Positions 1 to 5,126 of a DNA stretch of 5,425 bases are shown here, piece after piece. The notes beneath the pieces are model-generated. The model saw nothing but the letters and a program-made list of their open reading frames with translations. It was not told where the DNA came from and did no database searches. Made by a program: the position numbers and the translations under genes. The stretch's first letter is position 1, and the number at the start of each line of letters is the position of its first letter. This stretch comes from Desulfuromonadales bacterium C00003107 (GTDB taxonomy: Bacteria > Desulfobacterota > Desulfuromonadia > Desulfuromonadales > Syntrophotaleaceae). The stretch is taken from contig MAXT01000422.1 in NCBI GenBank assembly GCA_001751225.1, forward strand, positions 1 through 5,425, written 5' to 3'.

Positions 1-1101
1 CACGATCTGGTCGGGCTGCTCAATGCCCTCTACTCACCGGCCCTCGCCGAAGGCTGGGACAACGTAGGACTCCAGGTCGGCGACCCCCGAGCTCAGGTCA
101 GTAAAGTTCTGGTCTGTTTAGACCCTTCCGAGGTGGCTCTGCAGACAGCAGTAGACCAAGGAGCTCAAGCGTTACTTTGCCATCATCCGCTGATCTTCAA
201 GCCCTTGCATAATCTGACACCTGGCGACGAAACGGGACGCATTCTGTTCGCTGCCGTACAGCAGGAAATCGCCATTATTGCTGCCCACACCAATCTCGAT
301 CGTGCGGCTAACGGTCTTAACGACTGGTTGGCTGCCGCCCTTGGGCTTAGCGAGTGTCGGCCTCTGCTGGGAGGTGACGATCCATTGATCAAGCTGATCG
401 TTTATGTGCCTGCCGGCTATGAGGGGCAGGTGGCCGAAGCCTTGTTTAAGGCCGGCGCCGGTCAGATTGGCAATTATGACAGTTGTTCCTTTCGTAGTGA
501 GGGTATCGGTACTTTCCGCGCCAATGACAGCTGTTCCCCCTTTGTAGGAAGGGTTGGAGAGCGAAGCAGTGTTCGGGAACTGCGTCTGGAAACGGTGGTG
601 CCGCAAGGATTGCTGAACCGTGTGGTTGAACGCATGGTTCGGGCGCACCCCTACGAGGAGGTCGCCTACGATCTTGTCCCTCTCGCCAACCGCCGTAAGG
701 AGATCGGGCTGGGGCGCATAGGTCGTTTGGCGCAGGCAGTAACCTTGGCAGACTTTGCTACAACGGTCAAAGAATCGCTGCACACCGAGACGTTAAGGGT
801 GGTGGGCAACCGTCAGGGGTCGGTGAGCAAAGTCGCGGTCTGTGGCGGTAGTGGCGCTTCGTTGCTGAAAGAGGCTGCCCGGCAGGGGGCTGACGTACTG
901 GTGACCGGAGATGTTAAATATCACGAGGCCCGCAACGCTGCTAGTTTAGGGTTGGCCCTTATCGACGCCGGGCATTTTGCTACCGAACGTCTGATGGCCA
1001 GCCATCTGGCCGAGACCATGGGCCAGGCTGCTGCGGCGCGAGGTTTGAATATCGAGTTTTTAGAGTTAAAAGGGGAAGAAGATCCGTTCGAGACGATCTG
1101 A
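1..1101 (+). CDS. Nif3/YbgI-like dinuclear metal-centre protein, long form with inserted domain (5' partial)
   Basis: The frame is open from base 1 to the TGA at 1099-1101, giving 366 visible residues. The GTG at 133 is internal, because family-typical sequence (LNALYSP, GWDNVGLQVGDP) lies upstream of it; only about 6-10 N-terminal residues should be missing. Metal-ligand motifs of the Nif3 family are intact: HHPLIF (visible residues 61-66), HTNLD (96-100) and DAGHFATER (322-330, with H325 and E329), plus GDVKYHEA at 303-310. These match the five ligands known for E. coli YbgI. Between the two Nif3 halves, roughly residues 125-240, lies the extra alpha/beta domain found in YqfO-type members (VERMVRAHPYEEVAYD is typical). 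The family forms hexameric rings with a two-metal site. Its physiological role is unsettled, and the database label 'GTP cyclohydrolase 1 type 2 homolog' rests on weak support. The next gene starts 68 nt downstream on the same strand, so co-transcription is likely. Confidence 0.95.
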   Translation, partial: HDLVGLLNALYSPALAEGWDNVGLQVGDPRAQVSKVLVCLDPSEVALQTAVDQGAQALLCHHPLIFKPLHNLTPGDETGRILFAAVQQEIAIIAAHTNLDRAANGLNDWLAAALGLSECRPLLGGDDPLIKLIVYVPAGYEGQVAEALFKAGAGQIGNYDSCSFRSEGIGTFRANDSCSPFVGRVGERSSVRELRLETVVPQGLLNRVVERMVRAHPYEEVAYDLVPLANRRKEIGLGRIGRLAQAVTLADFATTVKESLHTETLRVVGNRQGSVSKVAVCGGSGASLLKEAARQGADVLVTGDVKYHEARNAASLGLALIDAGHFATERLMASHLAETMGQAAAARGLNIEFLELKGEEDPFETI

Positions 1102-1156
1102 TTCCTCTTTTTTTTCGGGCATTTGGGTCCCGAGAAAGGTGCGTGAAGAGAAAGAT

Positions 1157-1162
1157 GGGAGG
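1157..1162 (+). promoter_or_regulatory. Shine-Dalgarno sequence that sets the start of the zinc-ribbon gene
   Basis: GGGAGG lies 7 nt upstream of the GTG at 1170, an ideal spacing. The alternative GTG at 1143 has only an AAAGG 3 nt away. The ATG at 1155 has only a weak, non-canonical purine stretch in front of it. The resulting N-terminus (VEDQMILLKELQGLD) also matches the way members of this family usually begin. Confidence 0.75.
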
Positions 1163-1169
1163 CAATACA

Positions 1170-1880
1170 GTGGAAGACCAGATGATACTGCTTAAGGAAT
1201 TGCAAGGGCTTGACCAAAAGCTTAACAGCATTGGTCAGGACCAGCGTAAGCTGGAAACCGAGCGCCAGGGGATCGATACCGAGGTGGTGCGGATTCGGGA
1301 CATGGTGGCGAGTCTTGAAAGCTCAATCGCCGAGCTTGAGGAGCAGCGCGGCCAGTTGCGCCTGGCCCTCGACCAGGAACAGGCCAATGTTGAGAAGTCC
1401 GAAGGGCGGTTGCCGGAGATCAAGACCCAAAAGGAGTATCTAGCGGTACTTAAGGAAATCGATACGGCAAAGAAACTCAACAAGGATCTGACCGAGCAGG
1501 TTGAAGCGAAGAATGCCGAGATCACCGCTTTGAATGAAGAAAAAGCGGAGAAGCAGCAGAGCCTGACCGAGATGGAAGCGCAGATAGCTACTCGCTGCGG
1601 TGAGATCGAAGCAGCTCTTAAGGCATTTGGGAAGTCTCGTCTGAGCCTAACTAAGCAACGGGACAGTCAGCTTAATCCTTTGCCGAAGAACTTGCAGAGG
1701 AGCTATCGACTGCTCATGGAGCGCCGCGCCGGTGTTGCCGTTGTTGAAGCGCGCAACGGCGCCTGCCTCGGTTGCAACATGCATTTGCCGCCCCAGCTGT
1801 TCAACAGTCTGTTTCTGGCCCAGGAAATCAAGACCTGTCCCCACTGCAGCCGTATGTTGTTTGTGGTCCAGGAAGACTGA
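1170..1880 (+). CDS. Coiled-coil protein with C-terminal C4 zinc ribbon (DUF164/zf-RING_7 family)
   Basis: This is a 236-residue protein read from the GTG at 1170; starts at 1143 or 1155 would add nine or five residues. Residues 1 to about 170 are rich in Glu, Lys, Gln and Leu with heptad-like spacing and almost no proline, as expected for a long antiparallel coiled coil. The motif KTQKEYLAVLKEID, near residues 85-98, is characteristic of the family. The C-terminus carries a four-cysteine zinc ribbon: C199-x2-C202 and C223-x2-C226. The length is normal for the family. Known relatives include Helicobacter pylori HP0958, which binds RpoN and flaA mRNA and is needed for flagella, and mycobacterial Rv2229c, which sits beside a Nif3 gene. 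A nucleic-acid or protein chaperone role is therefore plausible but is inferred. It lies between the Nif3-like gene and rnpB, whose RNA begins 12 nt after this stop codon. Confidence 0.92.
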   Translation: MEDQMILLKELQGLDQKLNSIGQDQRKLETERQGIDTEVVRIRDMVASLESSIAELEEQRGQLRLALDQEQANVEKSEGRLPEIKTQKEYLAVLKEIDTAKKLNKDLTEQVEAKNAEITALNEEKAEKQQSLTEMEAQIATRCGEIEAALKAFGKSRLSLTKQRDSQLNPLPKNLQRSYRLLMERRAGVAVVEARNGACLGCNMHLPPQLFNSLFLAQEIKTCPHCSRMLFVVQED

Positions 1881-1892
1881 ACAGGAAAGTAA

Positions 1893-2285
1893 AGTGGTCT
1901 GACAAGGACAGATGATCGCCGGCCCGCATTGCGGGCGGGAGGAAAGTCCGGGCTCCGCAGGGCAGGATGGTTCTTAACGGGAACCGGGGGTGACCCTAGG
2001 GATAGTGCCACAGAGAGAAGACCGCCTCCATGGGCTTCGGCCTAAGGAGGTAAGGGTGAAAGGGTGAGGTAAGAGCTCACCAGGTCCGGCGGTGACGTCG
2101 GATGCTCGGTAAACCCCATCCGGAGCAAGGCCAAATAGAGGAGTGTTTGAGGGCGGCTCGCCCGAGACTCCCGGGTTGGCTGCTGGAGGCCGTCGGCAAC
2201 GGCGGCCCTAGAGGAATGATCATCGCTTCGGTGCAGGTAACTGCATCAAAGAACAGAACCCGGCTTACGTCCTTGTCCGGCCACT
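1893..2285 (+). ncRNA. rnpB: RNase P RNA, bacterial type A (M1 RNA), complete
   Basis: This is the catalytic RNA that removes 5' leaders from precursor tRNAs, working with the small RnpA protein. Conserved core blocks are present: GAGGAAAGTCCGGGCTCC at 1939-1956, AAGGGTGAAAGGGTG near 2052-2066, GGAGCAAGGCCAAATAG near 2122-2138 and CAGAACCCGGCTTA near 2254-2267. I could pair several helices by eye. P1 is 1893-1909 with 2269-2285 (17 positions, one mismatch). P2 is 1911-1917 with 2218-2224. P3 is a short GCCCGC/GCGGGC hairpin (1922-1936). P12 is capped by UUCG (about 2025-2050). P18 is 2188-2195 with 2200-2207, capped by GCAA. P19 is 2230-2236 with 2241-2247, capped by GUAA. The GGT of the L15 motif that binds tRNA CCA lies near 2174-2176. 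The ends were set by the limits of P1, so they may be off by a few bases. No convincing promoter is visible in the 3' end of the zinc-ribbon gene, so transcription from upstream followed by processing is possible. Confidence 0.97.
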
Positions 2286-2293
2286 CTTTTTTG

Positions 2294-2329
2294 GAAAACG
2301 GCACGCTTTGCGTTGCCGTTTTCTTTTTT
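2294..2329 (+). terminator. Intrinsic terminator of rnpB
   Basis: GAAAACGGCA (2294-2303) pairs with TGCCGTTTTC (2314-2323). An inner CGC-TTT-GCG extends the stem, leaving one bulged T at 2313. Six T residues follow at 2324-2329. A second T run (2287-2292) precedes the hairpin. The U-tract ends directly at the GGAG used by the next gene. Confidence 0.88.
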
Positions 2330-2333
2330 GGAG
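2330..2333 (+). promoter_or_regulatory. Shine-Dalgarno sequence of the cysteine-cluster gene, abutting the rnpB terminator
   Basis: GGAG sits only 4 nt before the ATG at 2338, a short spacing. It starts at the base after the terminator U-tract. It supports the ATG at 2338 over the TTG at 2308, which lies inside the hairpin loop. Confidence 0.55.
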
Positions 2334-2337
2334 CAAC

Positions 2338-2892
2338 ATGCTCGCAAATCTAACCGAACGGCGCTGGCAGGGATATCTGGCCCAAGTGTCTGCCGAATAT
2401 GCTCAGCTGGCCGTTTCAGAAAGAAGCTGGATCGCCGCGGAACTGAAACAGATTGCCGCTTTGCAGCAGGAACTTGACGATCTGTTCCGCCGAGGCGACG
2501 GTCCAGCCGTATGTAGTCGCTGCCGTGGTGCCTGTTGCGATTGTGGCAAGAACCATTTCACCCTGGTTAACCTGCTGGCCTTTCTTTCCGCCAAGGAACT
2601 CCCTCCCATAGCCGATTTTAGCCTTCCCTGTCCCTTTCTCGGCCCCAAGGGCTGTCGTCTTGCGGTGTCCCGCCGACCCTTTAACTGCGTTACCTTTATC
2701 TGTGAAGGTATTCTTGATCCCCTTGGGGATGCGGGGTATGATGCCTTTCATGAACTCGAGGGTCAATTGCGTCGTTGTTATCTGAATTTCGATCAGCGCT
2801 ATGCCGGTTCCAGCTTGCGCGGTTTGCTGATTCGTGGCGAGAGATTGGCCGGCCGCCCCTTTTTAAAACCGCCTGCGGTTCGGTCTGACTGA
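2338..2892 (+). CDS. YkgJ-family cysteine-cluster protein
   Basis: This is a 184-residue protein. The ATG at 2338 was chosen over an in-frame TTG at 2308, because the latter lies in the terminator hairpin and would add a Phe/Trp-rich stretch encoded by the U-tract. The protein has the YkgJ (UPF0153) pattern: C59-x2-C62-x3-C66-C67-x-C69, then C98-PFLGPKG-C106, then RPFNC at 113-117 and a further C122; C147 lies nearer the C-terminus. The family is annotated as a putative zinc- or iron-chelating domain, and its biochemical role is unknown. No signal peptide or membrane segment is seen, so it should be cytoplasmic. It precedes the LOG-family gene by 13 nt on the same strand. An upstream promoter is not obvious: it must be expressed by readthrough of the rnpB terminator or from a promoter inside rnpB. 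Confidence 0.88.
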   Translation: MLANLTERRWQGYLAQVSAEYAQLAVSERSWIAAELKQIAALQQELDDLFRRGDGPAVCSRCRGACCDCGKNHFTLVNLLAFLSAKELPPIADFSLPCPFLGPKGCRLAVSRRPFNCVTFICEGILDPLGDAGYDAFHELEGQLRRCYLNFDQRYAGSSLRGLLIRGERLAGRPFLKPPAVRSD

Positions 2893-2905
2893 TAAAGGCT
2901 TTGTA

Positions 2906-3934
2906 ATGGATATCCACTTTGATCGAGAAAACGGCCATCTTGACGATCTGATCGACAACCTGATGCGTCAGGTCGAGGTTCATCATCCGGAAATGATCCG
3001 AGAGATGATTATCAGTGCTCTCAAGGCTGGGCGTGAGTCCGACTATCTGGCTGATCTCAAGCTCATGCGCACGACCATGAAGGAGATGCGTTACACCAAC
3101 AAGGTTTTCGGCCCCCATCGGCAACGCAAAAAGGTCACTATCTTCGGTTCGGCCCGCACCGAGCCTCACGAGCCTATCTACCGCACGTGCGTCGAGTTCA
3201 GCCGTCTGCTGGTCGAGAGCGGCTACATGGTGATCACCGGGGGAGGTGGCGGGATCATGCTGGCGGGAAACGAAGGGGCCGGGCCCGATAATTCTTTTGC
3301 GGTCAATATTCGCCTGCCCTTTGAGCAGGAGACTAATCCGGTCATGTCGGCCAGTGAAAATGTCATCACCTATAAGTATTTTTTCAACCGAAAGGTGGCG
3401 TTTCTCAAAGAGGCGGATGCGGTTGCCCTGTTTCCCGGCGGGTTCGGCACCCTTGACGAGGCTATGGAAACCCTGACTCTGATACAAACCGGCAAGAATC
3501 CGCTCATCCCTCTGGTTCTCATCGACGACGAAGATGGCGGCTATTGGGAAAAGTGGCTGCAATTCATCAAGGATCCGCTGCTCAAGCGGGGACTGATTTC
3601 CGGCGAGGATTTCAGCCTCTTTACTATTACCCGCAGTGCCGCCGAAGCCGTACAGATTATCGACGATTTCTACCGTGTCTATCACTCCATGCGCTTTGTC
3701 GGCAATACTCTGGTGATTCGCCTGAATAAAGAACTGAACGATGAGCAGCTGGCCATTCTGGAGAGCGAGTTCCCTGAAATCAAGGAGCCGGGCAGCCGAC
3801 TGCAGATCTCCGGGCCGCTGCCGCAGGAAAAAGACCAGCCCGATCTGCTGCCTCTGCCTCGTCTGACTTTTGAGTTCAACCGCCGCAGCTACGGTCTGCT
3901 CAAGGCCTTTATCCGCCAGATCAACAGTTTTTAG
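2906..3934 (+). CDS. LOG-family Rossmann-fold protein (TIGR00730-like), extended at both ends
   Basis: The protein has 342 residues. The ATG at 2906 is preceded by AAAGG (2894-2898) at 7 nt. The nucleotide-binding core shows FGSAR (80-84), the glycine loop GGGGGIM (112-118) and the signature PGGFGTLDE (177-185), matching PGGxGTxxE of the LOG/lysine-decarboxylase-like family. Characterised LOG proteins are phosphoribohydrolases that release a base from a nucleoside 5'-monophosphate such as cytokinin or AMP; older 'lysine decarboxylase' labels are wrong. Typical small LOGs are about 180-220 residues. This one has about 75 extra N-terminal residues, probably helical, and about 80 C-terminal residues after residue 260 that read as an additional small alpha/beta unit. 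It is not the E. coli PpnN type, which is longer. Substrate is unknown. The Nudix gene follows after 35 nt, suggesting an operon. Confidence 0.9.
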   Translation: MDIHFDRENGHLDDLIDNLMRQVEVHHPEMIREMIISALKAGRESDYLADLKLMRTTMKEMRYTNKVFGPHRQRKKVTIFGSARTEPHEPIYRTCVEFSRLLVESGYMVITGGGGGIMLAGNEGAGPDNSFAVNIRLPFEQETNPVMSASENVITYKYFFNRKVAFLKEADAVALFPGGFGTLDEAMETLTLIQTGKNPLIPLVLIDDEDGGYWEKWLQFIKDPLLKRGLISGEDFSLFTITRSAAEAVQIIDDFYRVYHSMRFVGNTLVIRLNKELNDEQLAILESEFPEIKEPGSRLQISGPLPQEKDQPDLLPLPRLTFEFNRRSYGLLKAFIRQINSF

Positions 3935-3956
3935 TCTCGGTCTACTTCGCAGGGAA

Positions 3957-3962
3957 AAGGAG
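3957..3962 (+). promoter_or_regulatory. Shine-Dalgarno sequence that sets the Nudix gene start
   Basis: AAGGAG lies 7 nt before the ATG at 3970. The in-frame TTG at 3964 is only 1 nt from it and is therefore too close to be used, so the ATG is the better start. Confidence 0.8.
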
Positions 3963-3969
3963 CTTGTCC

Positions 3970-4461
3970 ATGACCAAGAATTCCCATTGTTCTCACTGTG
4001 GCCACCCCTTTTCTGTCGACCAGCCTTGGCCCCGTACTTGTGGAAGCTGTGGCCGCATGAGTTTCGTTAACCCGTTGCCGGTGGTGGTCATGTTGGTGCC
4101 GGTCGATGATGGTCTGCTGTTGATTCGTCGCGGTATTGAGCCTGGCAAGGGCAAGTGGGCTTTTCCTGGTGGTTTTGTCGATCTCGGTGAGACCTGGCAA
4201 GAGGCCGGAGCCCGCGAGGTCTTCGAGGAAACCCATCTCGAAATCGACCCGGCCGACATATGTGAATTTCAAGTGCGTAGCGCACCCGATGGCACCTTGC
4301 TTATCTTTGGCTTGGCCAAGCCCCGCGCTGCAGCAACGTTGCCGTTGTTTGCGGCTACCAATGAAACCACCGAGCGGGTAGTGCGTCGAGAGTTGACGGA
4401 GATGGCCTTTGAGTTACACACACGGGCCGGCGAGGCCTTTTTCAACGGTCATTCTTTGTAG
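3970..4461 (+). CDS. Nudix hydrolase with N-terminal zinc ribbon
   Basis: The protein has 163 residues. A C4 zinc ribbon comes first: C7-x2-C10 and C24-x2-C27. The motif FVNPLPVVV follows, the usual junction to the Nudix fold in zinc-ribbon members such as the plant FAD pyrophosphatase NUDX23 group. The Nudix box spans 68-90: G68-x5-E74-x7-R82-E83-V84-x-E86-E87-x-H89-L90. All the acidic metal ligands are present, but the conserved Gly near the end of the box is His89. Nudix enzymes hydrolyse nucleoside diphosphates linked to another group (FAD, ADP-ribose, NADH and similar); the substrate here cannot be assigned from sequence. It is the last gene before a strong terminator, 35 nt after the LOG-family gene, and is probably co-transcribed with it. 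A role in cofactor or nucleotide turnover is inferred. Confidence 0.92.
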   Translation: MTKNSHCSHCGHPFSVDQPWPRTCGSCGRMSFVNPLPVVVMLVPVDDGLLLIRRGIEPGKGKWAFPGGFVDLGETWQEAGAREVFEETHLEIDPADICEFQVRSAPDGTLLIFGLAKPRAAATLPLFAATNETTERVVRRELTEMAFELHTRAGEAFFNGHSL

Positions 4462-4531
4462 TTTGAAGTCGGGGGCTGACCCTGGTCTTTCGTTGTGGAT
4501 ATGGTGGCTCAATCGTCGCCATGATCACCCC

Positions 4532-4540
4532 TGCTATAAA
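4532..4540 (+). promoter_or_regulatory. Possible extended -10 promoter element for the methyltransferase gene
   Basis: TGCTATAAA has the form TG-n-TATAAA, an extended -10. No good -35 is seen at the right distance. Transcription would start near 4547, inside the left arm of the terminator, so its own transcript would not form the hairpin. It would give a leader of roughly 55 nt to the ATG at 4602. The call rests on motif shape alone. Confidence 0.25.
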
Positions 4541-4568
4541 AAGGCCTGATCTTTCGATCAGGCCTTTT
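4539..4568 (+). terminator. Intrinsic terminator after the Nudix gene
   Basis: A perfect 13-bp stem (4539-4551 with 4556-4568) has a TTTC loop and the form AAAAGGCCTGATC / GATCAGGCCTTTT. It is followed by ACTT and an AT-rich stretch. The A-run on the left and T-run on the right would let it work in either orientation. It separates the upstream gene group from the methyltransferase gene. The rest of 4462-4601 holds no gene that I can see. Confidence 0.85.
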
Positions 4569-4601
4569 ACTTAATCAATATTTTTCTATCGGAATAGGCA
4601 G

Positions 4602-5126
4602 ATGAACGAACCAAAAATATTTATTGGCTTAAGTGACCCCAAGAGTCCGTCAAATGTCGGTGCCGTTATGCGCGCGGCTGGCTGCTTTAAAGCTGATGCG
4701 ATTTTTTATACCGGAGCACGTTATGATCGGTCAGCGCGGTTTCATACGGATACAATGGACGCAAGTCAAAGGATCCCCTTAACGGGCGTAGACTGTCTTT
4801 TGGAAGGCGTACCCGAAGAGACAAAGATCGTGTGTGTTGAACTGGTTGAGGGAGCAACTCCCTTGACTGAGTACCAGCACCCGGAGCGGGCCTTCTATAT
4901 TTTTGGCCCGGAAGACGGTACGATCCGCCAGCAGGTTATAGACAGAGCCGATTCCGTTGTCTATGTGCCCACCATCGGTTGTCTGAATCTGGCTGCCACG
5001 GTCAACGTGGTTCTTTACGACCGAATCTCCAAGTCATCTCTAATCGTTGCCAATGATGAATTGATTCGCCGAAGCCGCGACACGAACAACCGGGTTAAGG
5101 TTAAAAAACCTGCTAAAGCAGACTAG
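4602..5126 (+). CDS. SPOUT (TrmH/SpoU) family RNA 2'-O-methyltransferase
   Basis: The protein has 174 residues and starts with ATG at 4602; the Shine-Dalgarno is weak (GGA at 4591-4593 or TAGG at 4595-4598). The three SpoU motifs are recognisable. Motif 1 is N18-VGAVMRAAG with R24, the residue implicated in catalysis. Motif 2 is FGPEDG (101-106). Motif 3 is VPTIG-C127-L-N129-LAATVNVVLYD (122-140), which binds AdoMet in the trefoil knot. Motif 3 usually reads SLN followed by S; here it is CLN followed by Ala. The length suits a catalytic domain alone, similar to TrmL, with no added RNA-binding domain and only a short basic tail (NNRVKVKKPAK). The target nucleotide cannot be assigned. The sequence resembles, from memory, a group common in Gammaproteobacteria, and its 5' half is AT-richer than the neighbouring genes. 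It overlaps the convergent MoaE-like gene by 4 nt. Confidence 0.9.
   Translation: MNEPKIFIGLSDPKSPSNVGAVMRAAGCFKADAIFYTGARYDRSARFHTDTMDASQRIPLTGVDCLLEGVPEETKIVCVELVEGATPLTEYQHPERAFYIFGPEDGTIRQQVIDRADSVVYVPTIGCLNLAATVNVVLYDRISKSSLIVANDELIRRSRDTNNRVKVKKPAKAD
5123..5126. other. Shared CTAG palindrome carrying both convergent stop codons
   Basis: CTAG gives TAG to the methyltransferase gene (5124-5126, +) and TAG to the MoaE-like gene (5125-5123, -). The two reading frames therefore overlap by 4 nt, with no room for a terminator between them. Confidence 0.95.

Noticed and set aside
172..783. Minus-strand open frame of 203 codons antisense to the Nif3-like gene
   Set aside because: It is in the same antisense register, explained by scarce TTA/CTA/TCA codons in the sense gene; no recognisable domain and no convincing ribosome binding site.
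1111..1137. Hairpin between the Nif3-like and zinc-ribbon genes (1111-1119 with 1129-1137), considered as a terminator
   Set aside because: The T-run (1108-1115) comes before or within the left arm and no U-tract follows on the plus strand, so it does not look like an intrinsic terminator. The stem includes a U-G wobble and is short.
1840..1892. Search for a sigma-70 promoter for rnpB in the end of the zinc-ribbon gene
   Set aside because: Weak pieces such as TTGTTT and TATGTT are present but not as a pair with proper spacing to the RNA start, so no promoter is called.
2308..2337. Upstream TTG start for the YkgJ-type gene
   Set aside because: It is placed in the loop of the terminator hairpin, has no Shine-Dalgarno, and would encode a stretch read from the U-tract.
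2102..2353. Plus-strand open frame of 83 codons through rnpB
   Set aside because: It lies within the conserved RNase P RNA and its terminator, and has no family resemblance.
2696..3685. Long open frame (329 codons) on the minus strand, antisense to the LOG-family gene
   Set aside because: Its codons are in exact register with the sense codons, so stops could arise only from sense TTA, CTA or TCA, which are rare here. The protein resembles no family and the sense strand encodes a clear LOG protein.
4462..4530. Weak inverted repeat around ATGGTGGC and GTCGCCAT
   Set aside because: Pairing is imperfect and the real terminator follows immediately; nothing supports a function.
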